Below, one piece after another: positions 8,651-17,113 of a stretch of DNA of 64,000 nucleotides. The translations under genes were made by a program, and so were the position numbers. Origin of the DNA: Arthrobacter nitrophenolicus (GTDB taxonomy: Bacteria; Actinomycetota; Actinomycetes; Actinomycetales; Micrococcaceae); the NCBI RefSeq assembly GCF_000332815.1, contig NZ_AOFD01000006.1, positions 1 through 64,000 on the forward strand, written 5' to 3'. The notes beneath the pieces were generated by a model. It saw only the letters and a program-made list of their open reading frames with translations, did no database searches and had not been told where the DNA came from. Every line of letters starts with the position of its first letter. The first letter of the stretch is position 1.

Positions 8651-9581
8651 GTGATCACCCGTACCCACGTTGACGAGGCTGCGGACCGGACCGCCGGCCT
8701 CACCCGCCTGACACCCGTTGTGGAGGCCGACCGGGACGCGTTCCCCGGGCAGGCCTGGTTCAAATGCGAGTTCATGCAGCACACCGGGACTTTCAAGGCC
8801 AGGGGTGCGCTGAACCGGATCCTGGCCAGCAAGGAACGCGGCGAGCTCCGGCCTGATGTGGGCGTGGTGGTGGCCTCCGGCGGAAATGCGGGCCTCGCCA
8901 ACGCCTACGCGGCAGCCCAGCTTGGCGTCCCCGCCACGGTGTTCGTTCCCGCCGCAGCACCCGAGGTCAAAGTCCAAAAGCTCAAGGCCATCGGCGCCAC
9001 GGTGGTGCAGGGCGGCGCGGAGTATGCCGAGGCCTACCAGGCCGCGGTGGCCTACGCCCGGGAAACCGGTGCGGTGTACTGCCACGCCTACGACCAGCCA
9101 GAAATCGCGGCGGGCGCCGGAACCGTTGGCTCCGAACTGCTGGAACAGGTGCCCGGCGTCGAAACCGTCCTGGTGGCTGTCGGCGGCGGCGGACTGATGG
9201 CAGGTGTTGCGGCTGCCGTGGAAGGCCAGGCAAAAGTGGTGGCCGTGGAACCGCACGGTGCGCCCACCTTCACAGTGCCTTGCCGCGGGAGAGCCGGTGG
9301 ATGTGGCAGTGTCCGGTGTCGCGGCCGATTCGCTGGGAGCCCGCCGCATCGGCGACATCGGTTTCTCCGTGGCGGTCCGCACCGGCGTCGAAAGCGTCCT
9401 GGTGTCCGACCACCACATTGTGGCGGCGCGAACCCAGCTCTGGAATACCTACCGGATGGTGGTGGAGCATGGCGCCGCGGCCGCCTATGCTGCCCTCACC
9501 AGCGGCGCCTACAGGCCGCGCCCGGACGAGCGCGTTGCCGTGATCCTCTGCGGTGCCAACACGGACCCGGCCAGCCTGTAG
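8651..9581 (+). pseudogene. PLP-dependent serine/threonine dehydratase-like ammonia-lyase (frameshifted as read)
   Basis: Fold-type II PLP enzyme. The likely start is GTG 8651 (VITRTHVDEAA), as in family members. TGTFKARGAL carries the PLP lysine (Lys49), ASGGNAGLAN is the phosphate-side asparagine loop, and VAVGGGGLMAG the glycine-rich cofactor loop. The frame shifts at about 9270-9285; after it the reading resumes as LAAGEPVDVAVSG and ends with VILCGANTDPASL. Restoring two C bases (TTCCAC, GCCCTT) gives a 310-residue protein, normal for threonine/serine dehydratases. The substrate may be threonine, serine or 3-hydroxyaspartate. As read it would be truncated after the cofactor loop. Confidence 0.8.
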
Positions 9582-9614
9582 CCCAGGAGGCCGGGTCCGG
9601 TCCGTGGCAGCTGC

Positions 9615-9953
9615 CTAGCTGCAGAACTCGCTGTAGGTGCTGCCGGCTTCCTCGTAATCGGCCTGGAGCTCGGCGAGCTTGGCCTCGTCCGGCGTCTCCT
9701 TCGCCTGCTCGTCGGTGTACTCGATGATCGAAGCGAGGGCAGGCTTCAGATCGTCGGAAGCAACGGCGTGGATGGGGCGGATCTGGTTTGCCAGCCGGTT
9801 CATGCCCGTCTTGCCGGCGCTGTTGGCAGGGTTCGACACAACGGACTGGATCCGCTCGCAGGTTTCTGCGGTGGACAGTTGGTGGGAGGCGGAGCAGGCT
9901 GTAGCCGAAGCAACCAGGCCGGCGGCGAACAGGACTGTGGCGAATTTCTTCAT
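9615..9953 (-). CDS. Small lipoprotein of unknown function
   Basis: 112 residues with a lipoprotein signal peptide ending in ASATAC (Cys20 would be lipidated). The mature part is helical and charged, with a TCERIQSVV segment and a C-terminal YSEFCS; the two Cys could form a disulfide. No known domain. It is a single gene, convergent with the dehydratase gene and divergent from the secreted protein at 10104. Confidence 0.75.
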   Translation of the reverse strand: MKKFATVLFAAGLVASATACSASHQLSTAETCERIQSVVSNPANSAGKTGMNRLANQIRPIHAVASDDLKPALASIIEYTDEQAKETPDEAKLAELQADYEEAGSTYSEFCS

Positions 9954-10103
9954 GGATCCCTCAGTAGTCGATAGAGGTTTCGATTGTAAGCAGAATGGGG
10001 GCTCCGATGCCTTGGCGGGCCCAACTCCGGTACTTAAACTGGCTACACCATCGTGTGGAGCTGCCGCAGAGGGCCCCGCGCATTATCCAGATCAGGAAGC
10101 ATT

Positions 10104-11027
10104 ATGCGCCCAACAGTACAACGCCGTGCAGTCATCGGGTTCATCGCTTTAGTGGCCCTCATCCTTCCCACCGCCGTTCCCGCCTCCGCGGGTGAATCGC
10201 CGCGGGACAGCGTCATCGTGCTCGACGGCGCCACCTCCGCCGAGGGCATCGCGGCGGGCCGGGGGACTACCTTCTATGCGGGTGAGCTGGAATCCGGGGA
10301 CATCTTCAAGGGGGATATCCGGGATTCGAAGGCCACGCGTTTCATCGATGCGCCAGCCGGCCGGCAGGCGGTGGGCATGAAGTTCGATGCCGGCACCAAC
10401 CTGCTCTTCGTGGCAGGGGGCCAAACGGGCAAGGCCTTCGTCTACAACACGGGGACCAAGGAAGCCGTAGGGGAATTCACCCTGGCGCCGGGCTTCATCA
10501 ATGACGTCACCCTCACCAGGGACGGGGCCTGGTTCACCAACTCCGCACGCGGAGAGCTTTACCGGCTGCAGGTCAGCCGGGAGGGGGAGCTGGAGGGCCT
10601 TGAGACGGTGCCGCTGAAGGGCCCGGCCGCCGAACTGCCCGGGCCGTTCAACCTGAACGGCATCACGTCGGTGCAGGGCGATCGGGTGCTGATCGTTGCA
10701 CATTCCGCCAAGCAGGCCCTTTTCACAGTGGATCCCGACACCGGTCAGAGCGCGCTGATTGACACGGGAGCACTTCCCAATGTGGACGGCATTATTGCCC
10801 GTGGCAAGACCGTGTGGGTGGTGCAGAACTTCCTCAACCAGGTCAGCCGGGTCAAGCTCAACCACGACCTGTCCTCGGGCGAGGTCCGGGACGTCATCAC
10901 GAGTGACAGCTTCCAGATTCCCACCACGGCGGCCTTGTTCGGCAACACCCTTGCAGTGGTGAACGCCAAGTTCGACGAGCCGGCAGCGGATCTGCACGAA
11001 GTGGTCCTGGTCCCCGCCCGGGAGTAG
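10104..11027 (+). CDS. Secreted SMP-30/NHL-type beta-propeller-like protein
   Basis: 307 residues from ATG 10104 (CAGGAAG ribosome site). It begins with a Sec signal peptide (hydrophobic core IGFIALVALILPTAV, AxA-type cleavage near PASAG). The mature part consists of repeated beta strands of the form found in SMP-30/gluconolaconase or superoxide-dismutase-like secreted propellers: SAEGIAAGRGTTFYAGE, MKFDAGTNLLFVAGG, LNGITSVQGDRVLIV. Such proteins are exported and often of unknown activity in actinobacteria. No lipobox. Adjacent genes are unrelated. Confidence 0.75.
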   Translation: MRPTVQRRAVIGFIALVALILPTAVPASAGESPRDSVIVLDGATSAEGIAAGRGTTFYAGELESGDIFKGDIRDSKATRFIDAPAGRQAVGMKFDAGTNLLFVAGGQTGKAFVYNTGTKEAVGEFTLAPGFINDVTLTRDGAWFTNSARGELYRLQVSREGELEGLETVPLKGPAAELPGPFNLNGITSVQGDRVLIVAHSAKQALFTVDPDTGQSALIDTGALPNVDGIIARGKTVWVVQNFLNQVSRVKLNHDLSSGEVRDVITSDSFQIPTTAALFGNTLAVVNAKFDEPAADLHEVVLVPARE

Positions 11028-11036
11028 CCCCGCGGC

Positions 11037-11678
11037 CTAGATGGTCCGGGTTGCCAGCGCCAGGTTTTCCTTCAGCTCGGCCGCGTTCTGCCGCACGACA
11101 TATGCCGGGCGGTCCCGTTCCACCCGCCAGCTGTCCTCGAGCAGCCCGATGTTGACGGTGTCGAAGCCGAACTCGTCGTACAGCCGGGTCACCAGTTCGG
11201 CGGCCTCCGGGTAGTCGCTGGCGGTTGCCAGGGCGCGGCGGTTTTCGGTACCGGACGGAGTGCCGTCGGTGGTGATCTGGGACGCCATGATGTGGTTGAA
11301 GCCCTTGGCCACCTTGGAATCGGGCAGGTGCTCCTGGAGCAGCCCGGAGGTGGTGGCCTCGCCGTTGTCGAGGGCGGGGATCCGGCCGTCCCGCTCCCAG
11401 TAGTAGTTGTTGGTGTCGATGACCACCTTGCCAGCCAGCGGTTCCACGGGGATGTCCTTGTAGTTCTTCAGCGGGACCGTGACGACGGCGAAATCGCCTG
11501 CCGCTGCTGCTTCCGCCGGCGTGGCGGCCCGGGCGTTCGGCCCGAGTTCCGCCACCAGTCCGGCCAGGGTCTCCGGCCCGCGGGAGTTGCTGATGACCAC
11601 GTCGTAGCCCAACTCCACCGCCTTCCGGGCAACCTGGCTTCCAATATGTCCTGCACCGATAATTCCGATTGTTGTCAT
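11037..11678 (-). CDS. NADP-dependent oxidoreductase, F420-reductase-like
   Basis: 213 residues from ATG 11678 (MTTIGIIGAG). GIIGAGHIGSQVARKA is the Rossmann dinucleotide motif at the N-terminus; VTVPLKNYKDIP and VVIDTNNYY follow, as in the NADPH-dependent F420 reductase / predicted dinucleotide-binding enzyme family. Members reduce F420 or unknown substrates. No F420-dependent gene is next to it, so the cofactor partner is not defined. It is followed by a 70-base gap to the YitT-like gene. Confidence 0.8.
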   Translation of the reverse strand: MTTIGIIGAGHIGSQVARKAVELGYDVVISNSRGPETLAGLVAELGPNARAATPAEAAAAGDFAVVTVPLKNYKDIPVEPLAGKVVIDTNNYYWERDGRIPALDNGEATTSGLLQEHLPDSKVAKGFNHIMASQITTDGTPSGTENRRALATASDYPEAAELVTRLYDEFGFDTVNIGLLEDSWRVERDRPAYVVRQNAAELKENLALATRTI

Positions 11679-11748
11679 ACCGGCCCCAACCACCGCCCCC
11701 GCAAAGATATTTCTGGCGGTTTCGGGGAATAAACAGCCCTCCGGGCGC

Positions 11749-12444
11749 CTACTTTCCGAGGTAGCGTCCGGGACGGTGGTTCAGCGCGAGGATGAGGTTC
11801 AGCAGCGTGGCGCCCACTGCGGACAGCAGCACCATCAACGGAGGCACTAGGACCAGCGCCGCCAGCACGATGGCCACGTCCAGCACCATCTGTACGTACC
11901 CGGCCCGCCATTTCAGCTTCTCCTGCAGCAGCAGCGCCAGGATGCTGAAGCCGCCCAGGCTGGATTTGTGCCGGAACAGGATGAGCAGCCCGACGCCGGC
12001 CAGCAGGTTTCCGCCGAGCACGCCGTAGACGGGGTCGATGGCCAGCGGTCCCAGCGCCCAGGGGTGCAGGCTTGCCATGGCCGAGACCAGGGCAATCGCC
12101 GCACCGGTGCGCAGCGCGAAGTTCCAGCCCTTTTTCCACACCGCCAGGCCAAAGAACGGCAGGTTTACAGCGAAGAAAATCACGCCGAACGGCAGCGGCA
12201 GGGCGTAGCTGAGCAGCAGGGCCAGGCCGGCCGTGCCGCCGGTGACAGCCTCGCTGGACTTGAGCAGGTACAGGCCCAGGGACGCGGCGAACGTCCCGGT
12301 GAGGATTCCCAGGACATCCTCAAGCAGGGAATGGCGGACGGCCGACGGCGGCGTGGCGGGCGCCGCCGTCGTCGAGCCGTGCGCTGTGGCCGGGACGGCG
12401 CAGCGGACGTCTGCGGCGGGGGTGGGCATCGTGGCGGTACTCAC
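11749..12444 (-). CDS. YitT/DUF161-type integral membrane protein
   Basis: 231 residues, starting at GTG 12444, which overlaps the stop of the upstream aminotransferase gene by 4 bases. After a hydrophilic Ala/Thr/Pro-rich head of about 35 residues come five or six hydrophobic segments, with GGTAGLALLLSYALPLPFG and GGNLLAGVGLLILFRHKSSLGG, features of the YitT/YczE family. The function of the family is unknown. Coupling to the aminotransferase suggests a transport role for an amino acid or related product; this is inference. Confidence 0.8.
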   Translation of the reverse strand: MSTATMPTPAADVRCAVPATAHGSTTAAPATPPSAVRHSLLEDVLGILTGTFAASLGLYLLKSSEAVTGGTAGLALLLSYALPLPFGVIFFAVNLPFFGLAVWKKGWNFALRTGAAIALVSAMASLHPWALGPLAIDPVYGVLGGNLLAGVGLLILFRHKSSLGGFSILALLLQEKLKWRAGYVQMVLDVAIVLAALVLVPPLMVLLSAVGATLLNLILALNHRPGRYLGK

Positions 12445-13535
12445 TGGGCGGCGAAGCGTCCGCGGTCAGCCAGGACAGCGAGGACGCGGTCGTTGGTTTC
12501 CCGGTCCGCCAAGGTAACCCGGACGCCGTCGCCCGCATAGCCCCGGGCAAGGATGTCCGCATCGGCCAGGGCAGCAAGCAGCTGTTCCCGGAGCCCGTCC
12601 GAGGCGCGGAGCCAGTAGAAATTGGCCTGGCTGTCCGGAACGTCCCAGCCGACGCTGCGAAGCGCGGCGATGACCCGGGTGCGTTCCTCTGCCACGGCGC
12701 CGGTCCGTTCACGAAGTTCATCCCCCGCGGCCATCGACGCGACGGCAGCGGCCTGGGCCATCCGGTTGACGCCGAAGGGAATGGCGGTCCGGCGGAGTCC
12801 GTCAGCCACGGACGGGCGGGCAATGGCGTAGCCGATCCGCAGGCCGGCGAGGCCATAGGCCTTGGAGAAGGTGCGCAGGATGCACAGGTTGGGGTGACGC
12901 CTATAGAACTCCAGCGAGTCCACGCCGGGGCCGCGCTGGTATTCGATGTAGGCCTCGTCCAGCACCACCAGCACCCGGGACGGAACGCTTTGCAGGAAGT
13001 CCTCCAGTGCGCCGGCGTCAATGGAGACGCCCGTCGGGTTGTTGGGGGAGCAGAGAATCACCAGGCGCGTGCGGTCCGTGATCGCGGCGGCCATGGCCGG
13101 GAGATCGTGCTGTTCATTGTCCAGCAGCGGGACCGGGACAGGCGCGGCGCCGGCCACGGTGACCAGGATGGGGTAGGCCTCGAAGGACCGCCACGCGAAG
13201 ACCACCTCGTCCCCGGAATCGCACACGGCGGTGATGATCTGCTGCAGTACGCCGGAGCTGCCGGGGCCGGCGGCGATTTCCTCCGGTGACACCCCGTGGT
13301 GGCGGGCGATGGCCTCGCGGGCGTCCACCGCGCCCATGCTGGGGTACCGGTGGATCCGGCCGGCTTCGGCAGTGACAACTTCGACGACGGACGGCAGCGG
13401 AGCAAAGTGGCTTTCGTTCGAGGCCAGGGCGGCAGTCAGTTCAGACTCTGCGCTTTTACCGGCAACGTACGCGGGCAGGTTCGCGACGGCGGTGCGCAGC
13501 CCGGGTGCGGCAGTTTCGGGGAGGGTGCTGGTCAT
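12441..13535 (-). CDS. hisC: HisC-like aromatic/histidinol-phosphate aminotransferase
   Basis: Fold-type I PLP aminotransferase of 364 residues from ATG 13535. Key parts are LASNES near 38-42, RYPSMG, SPNNPTG (163-169), LDEAYIEY with Asp193, and TFSKAYGLAGLRIGY with the PLP lysine Lys225. The family includes histidinol-phosphate, phenylalanine (Pat) and broad aromatic aminotransferases. There are no other his genes here and an Lrp-type regulator is divergent, so an aromatic or general amino-acid aminotransferase is as likely as a histidine role. Confidence 0.88.
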   Translation of the reverse strand: MTSTLPETAAPGLRTAVANLPAYVAGKSAESELTAALASNESHFAPLPSVVEVVTAEAGRIHRYPSMGAVDAREAIARHHGVSPEEIAAGPGSSGVLQQIITAVCDSGDEVVFAWRSFEAYPILVTVAGAAPVPVPLLDNEQHDLPAMAAAITDRTRLVILCSPNNPTGVSIDAGALEDFLQSVPSRVLVVLDEAYIEYQRGPGVDSLEFYRRHPNLCILRTFSKAYGLAGLRIGYAIARPSVADGLRRTAIPFGVNRMAQAAAVASMAAGDELRERTGAVAEERTRVIAALRSVGWDVPDSQANFYWLRASDGLREQLLAALADADILARGYAGDGVRVTLADRETNDRVLAVLADRGRFAAQ

Positions 13536-13627
13536 GAAAAGCATCGTGGGCCAGAAACGTACGTATGCGCAACACGGCTGCGTCCTGCAGGACAGATCCG
13601 GTCTCGACAGCAGGATGGAGTGGCAAA

Positions 13628-14110
13628 ATGCTCAGTATGCACCTTCTTGATGCTCTTGACGCCGAGATCCTCCTCACACTCGATGCCGACCCGCAGGCGA
13701 CGGTCCTGTCGCTCTCCCGGACGCTGGGGGTAGCCCGGAACACGGTCCATGCCCGGCTGCGCCGCCTGGTGAATGACGGGAGCCTGGCGCCGTTCAGCCA
13801 GCGTGTCCGGACGGCGGCGCTGGGGCTGCCACTGACAGCCTTCATCTCGATCTCCATCAGCCAGTCCTCAAGCGACGAAGCCACGGCCGCGCTTCGGACC
13901 ATCCCGGAAATCATCGAAATGCACGCGACCACGGGCGATGCCGACCTGCTGGCCAAAGTGGCGGCGAAGGACCCGGCCGACCTCCACCGGGTGACCAATG
14001 CGATGCTGGCGATCGCCGGCGTCGTGCGTACCAGCACGGCCATGTCCCTGGTGGAGGTCATGCCCCCGCGGACCGTGCCGCTGCTGCAGGCGGTGGCAGG
14101 CCAGGAGTAG
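13628..14110 (+). CDS. Lrp/AsnC-family transcriptional regulator
   Basis: 160 residues; ATG 13628 has GGAG 7 bases upstream, while the longer open frame lacks a ribosome site. The AsnC-type helix-turn-helix occupies about residues 5-55 (LDALDAEILLTLD ... SRTLGVARNTVHARLRRL), followed by a RAM/ligand domain with the central HATTGDADLLAKV motif. It diverges from the aminotransferase gene and probably regulates it in response to an amino acid. It ends before an 18-bp hairpin terminator. Confidence 0.9.
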   Translation: MLSMHLLDALDAEILLTLDADPQATVLSLSRTLGVARNTVHARLRRLVNDGSLAPFSQRVRTAALGLPLTAFISISISQSSSDEATAALRTIPEIIEMHATTGDADLLAKVAAKDPADLHRVTNAMLAIAGVVRTSTAMSLVEVMPPRTVPLLQAVAGQE

Positions 14111-14136
14111 CCAGCACAGCACAGAAGGCACAACGG

Positions 14137-14178
14137 CAAAGCGCCGCCCGCCTCGGGGGAGAGGCGGGCGGCGCTTTG
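14137..14178. terminator. Strong bidirectional hairpin terminator
   Basis: 18-bp perfect arms (CAAAGCGCCGCCCGCCTC and its complement) around a 6-base loop, between the convergent Lrp and SRPBCC genes. The flanking CAAA/TTTG pairs give T-rich ends in each direction. Confidence 0.85.
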
Positions 14179-14215
14179 CTCTTGAGATGTACGACGGCGT
14201 GTGGCAGCCCTGTGG

Positions 14216-15145
14216 TCAGTGCTGGCCGAGGTTGCCGCCAACGGGCGGCAGGCCGCCGTCGGGACGCCGGTCATCCTCGCGGCGCTCGCCGGCGCTCAGG
14301 TTCTCCCCCTCGATGGTCTCGTCGGACTCGCCGGTGGTGTCCACCAGGCCGTTCGTCTGGTCAAAGGCGTGCCCGATCCTGTCATCACCCAAATCGGCGA
14401 CGGAACCGGTGGACCCGGCGGCCGCCGTCGTGCCAGTAGTGGTGGCGTCCGTCGTGGTGGTGTCCGTCGTCAGCGGCGTGACGGTCGCCGGCTCACCCGG
14501 GGCTGCTGGAGTGACCGTTTCGTCCGCAGCTGCAGTCTCGCCCTTGTTGCCTCCGGCAGCCATGGCGGCTGCGGCGCCGGCGGCTGCGGCAACACCGAGT
14601 CCTGCGGCCACCTTGCCCGAAACGCCGGCCTTGCCGGAATCACCGCGGGAAGCGGCTGCGTCTTCCACGCCGGGCGTTCCGACCGTGGCGCCGGGGTTGA
14701 CGGCACCGCGCCAGGCGCCGCTCGCGTAGCCTTCGTCCTCGATGAATTCCTTGAACCGCTGCAGGTCTGCCTCGGCCTGCCGGTCAACCACGTTGAGCTT
14801 GTCGCCCACCTTCTCGATCAGTCCCTCGGGCTCGTATTCGAGCGTCAGCCGGACGGACGTCTGCCCGCCGCCCACATCCTCGAAGTCCACAACGCCGGCG
14901 TTGGTGGCGCCTTCGGTGGCCGCCCAGGCCACCTTGCGGTCCGGGACCTGCTCCAGGATCTTCGCTTCCCACTGGCGGCGGACGCCGCCGATCTCGGCCA
15001 CCCATTCCAGCCGGTCATCGGTCAGCTGCGTGACACTCTTGACCCCGCCCATGAAGTGCGGGAATTCCTCGAACTGGGTCCACTGGTTGTAGGCCGTGCT
15101 CACCGGTACGTTCACCAGAATGCGTTTTTCCACCTTCGTGCTCAT
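14216..15145 (-). CDS. SRPBCC/polyketide-cyclase-like protein with long low-complexity tail
   Basis: 309 residues from ATG 15145 (AAGGAG site). The first ~145 residues are an SRPBCC (START-like) domain: VEKRILVNVPVSTAYNQW, FPHFMGGVKSV, RKVAWAATEGATNAGVVDFE and TLEYEPEGLIEKVGDKLN. The rest is Ala/Gly/Thr/Asp-rich, with Thr-Ala runs such as TTDTTTTDATTTGTT, probably disordered. Single-domain relatives are common near stress or membrane-associated genes; ligands are unknown. The long tail is unusual for the family. Confidence 0.8.
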   Translation of the reverse strand: MSTKVEKRILVNVPVSTAYNQWTQFEEFPHFMGGVKSVTQLTDDRLEWVAEIGGVRRQWEAKILEQVPDRKVAWAATEGATNAGVVDFEDVGGGQTSVRLTLEYEPEGLIEKVGDKLNVVDRQAEADLQRFKEFIEDEGYASGAWRGAVNPGATVGTPGVEDAAASRGDSGKAGVSGKVAAGLGVAAAAGAAAAMAAGGNKGETAAADETVTPAAPGEPATVTPLTTDTTTTDATTTGTTAAAGSTGSVADLGDDRIGHAFDQTNGLVDTTGESDETIEGENLSAGERREDDRRPDGGLPPVGGNLGQH

Positions 15146-15257
15146 AACGTCTCCTTCGCTTTGTCACCGGAACTGATGACCCGGGAAAAATCATCAGCAT
15201 GCTTACCAACATACCTTTTGGGCGCGTCCGTTTCCAGAGCAAGGAAAGGGGAACGGA

Positions 15258-15289
15258 CGACGGCGGCACCTGCGCGGGTGCCGCCGTCG
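15258..15289. terminator. Hairpin terminator downstream of the 47-residue gene
   Basis: 13-bp perfect arms (CGACGGCGGCACC / GGTGCCGCCGTCG) with a 6-base loop. It lies past the stop of the small minus-strand gene and upstream of the SRPBCC gene start. Confidence 0.7.
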
Positions 15290-15336
15290 GGCATGGCAAA
15301 GGCCGGCCGCGTCCGGGGCGGCCGGGTGCGGAGGCG

Positions 15337-15480
15337 CTACTTGGACGCCGGTGGGGCGGGTTCGTCGGCCCCTTCTGCCGGGTCCTGGGAATGCATGCGG
15401 ATCTCCGTGACATCCGCGTCCGGATCGCCCTCGGCGGGTGCTTCGGTGTGGACTCGCTCGTCCAGCGGATTGTCCGTCAT
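15337..15480 (-). CDS. Small acidic protein, 47 residues
   Basis: ATG 15480 is preceded by AAGGAG at suitable spacing, and the frame reads MTDNPLDERVHTEAPAEG, ends in DEPAPPASK and stops at 15337. It is rich in Asp, Glu, Ala and Pro, with no hydrophobic core, and so likely disordered. It is too short for length-based gene calling. The ribosome site and the terminator immediately downstream support a real gene. Function unknown; similar in character to the small proteins at 8378 and 18981. Confidence 0.6.
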   Translation of the reverse strand: MTDNPLDERVHTEAPAEGDPDADVTEIRMHSQDPAEGADEPAPPASK

Positions 15481-15747
15481 GGCTGGTGTGCTCCTTGGAA
15501 GGCGAAGAGGGGCGGCGGCGGGCCGGCAACGACACCGGGTTGCTACAGATCATTCAGCGCTCCCGGGAGCGGCCTGTCAAGGAGGTAGCCAGGTGGGCCC
15601 GAGGTCTGGCCGGGACGGTCCATCTGTGCTGGACTGTTGGGTGCAGTGGCACCCAACCAGCGCCGCCATTTCCGCAGGAAGCCGGGCGGCACCTTTTCGA
15701 AAGAACATGGACAGGCCGGCGCCGTCCGGCCCTCGGAAGGAACACTC

Positions 15748-16359
15748 ATGGCACCGTTCAAGATCGGATATTTCGTGGGAAGCCTGGCAACGGCCTCCAT
15801 CAACCGGACCCTTTCCAAGGCGTTGATCAAGCTCGCCCCGGAAGACCTTGAGTTCACCGAGATCCCCATCCGGGACCTCCCGCTGTACAGCTACGACTAT
15901 GACGCCGACTTCCCGCCCGCGGCCCGTGCCCTCAAGGAGGCCATCGAGGCGTCGGACGGCATCCTCTTCGTTTCCCCTGAATACAACCGGTCCATCCCCG
16001 GTGCACTCAAGAACGCCATCGACTGGGGCTCCCGGCCGTGGGGCAGCAACTCCTTTGCCCGCAAGCCCACGGGCATCATCGGCGCCTCCGTGGGCAGCAT
16101 CGGTACTGCCGTCATGCAGTCCTCCTTCCGCAGCGTCCTCAGCTTCCTGGACGCGCCGCAGCTGAACGCTCCCGAGGCGTACATCCATTACGACGCGGCC
16201 GTGTTCGGTGAGGACGGCGAGGTCAAGAACGAGGGCACCGCCAAGTTCCTGCGCCACTACATGGATGAGTACGCCGCGTTCGTTGCCCGCGTCCTGGCCG
16301 CCAACGCGCCGGGCCACATCGGCGACCTGGAGACTGACGACGCCAAGCTGACCCGGTAA
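15748..16359 (+). CDS. NAD(P)H-dependent FMN reductase
   Basis: 203 residues from ATG 15748 (GGAAGG site). The flavodoxin-like fold is shown by KIGYFVGSLATASINRTL, the FMN-phosphate loop, then LFVSPEYNRSIPGALKNAIDW, the signature of the NADPH-dependent FMN reductase / azoreductase family, and IIGASVGSIGTAVMQ. It reduces FMN or quinone/azo compounds with NAD(P)H in the cytosol. It is a single gene with its own terminator. Confidence 0.9.
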   Translation: MAPFKIGYFVGSLATASINRTLSKALIKLAPEDLEFTEIPIRDLPLYSYDYDADFPPAARALKEAIEASDGILFVSPEYNRSIPGALKNAIDWGSRPWGSNSFARKPTGIIGASVGSIGTAVMQSSFRSVLSFLDAPQLNAPEAYIHYDAAVFGEDGEVKNEGTAKFLRHYMDEYAAFVARVLAANAPGHIGDLETDDAKLTR

Positions 16360-16383
16360 CCGCAGGACCCGGTTCCGGGCGTA

Positions 16384-16417
16384 CGGAGGCCCGCCGTCCC
16401 AGTACGGCGGGCCTCCG
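16384..16417. terminator. Hairpin terminator
   Basis: 14-bp perfect arms (CGGAGGCCCGCCGT / ACGGCGGGCCTCCG) with a 6-base loop, between the convergent FMN reductase and HATPase genes. Confidence 0.8.
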
Positions 16418-16436
16418 AGTCTGTGTAGGCAAGGTG

Positions 16437-16913
16437 TCAGTCCAGCGGCAGGGTTACCGTGACTTTGGTGCCGTGGCCGGGACTGGAACTGACGTCCACA
16501 CTGCCACCGGCTTCCCGGACGGCCACCGCCATGAGGCGCAGCCCATAGCCGTGGTGCCGCCCGCGTGTGGCGCGGCGGCTGTCAAAGCCGGTGCCATCGT
16601 CGGCCACTACCAGGCGGATGCCGTGGTCCACCGCGGCGAGCTGGACGGTGAGGTGGGACGCCTCGGAGTATTTGTAGGCGTTGCTGAGCGCCTCGCGGGC
16701 GGACTGGTAGAGGAGGGAGGCGCAGTCAGACGGGATCTCGATGCCCCAGTGCGGAGTATCCCAGCAGACTGCGGTCCCCCTGCGGCGGATGGGCCCGGTC
16801 AGCCGGTCGATGCAGCCGGCCAGCCCCAATGCGTGGAAATCGAGCGGCTGCCGGTCTGTCAGCACGCCTCCCACGGTGGTGACGTCGCCCTCAAAAGCTG
16901 TCGTGTTTCCCAT
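16437..16913 (-). CDS. Stand-alone HATPase_c protein (sensor-kinase-like fragment)
   Basis: 158 residues containing only a histidine-kinase-type ATPase domain: the N-box REALSNAYKYSEA, the G1 box VVADDGTGFD, the G2 box GYGLRLMAVAV and GHGTKVTVTLPLD at the end. It matches the ATP domain of NarL-partner kinases, but no dimerisation/phosphoacceptor helix, sensor or membrane segment precedes it, and no response regulator is adjacent. It may be an orphan ATP-binding partner or an anti-sigma-like protein. The upstream sequence does not contain a missing kinase half in any frame I can see. Confidence 0.75.
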   Translation of the reverse strand: MGNTTAFEGDVTTVGGVLTDRQPLDFHALGLAGCIDRLTGPIRRRGTAVCWDTPHWGIEIPSDCASLLYQSAREALSNAYKYSEASHLTVQLAAVDHGIRLVVADDGTGFDSRRATRGRHHGYGLRLMAVAVREAGGSVDVSSSPGHGTKVTVTLPLD

Positions 16914-17113
16914 GACTTCCTGCTCCCCACAAGCTGGTTGGTCCGATGCCTCCAGCGTGGACCCGCAACTTCAGGGGTCCGCAAGGATTGGGTCAAGATC
17001 CCATCAATTCTGCGTGCGGCAGGGGCCTCCACTAGTCTGGCTGCTCTACGGCCGCACGCTGCTGCTGCTATGGGTGGAAAGGCTTCCGCTGCGGAGCCGG
17101 AGAGTGGGTGGCA

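Noticed and set aside
8336..9727. A single 463-residue gene from 8336
   Set aside because: It fuses a small acidic frame with the ammonia-lyase and ends in a non-homologous tail; two genes with restored bases explain it better.
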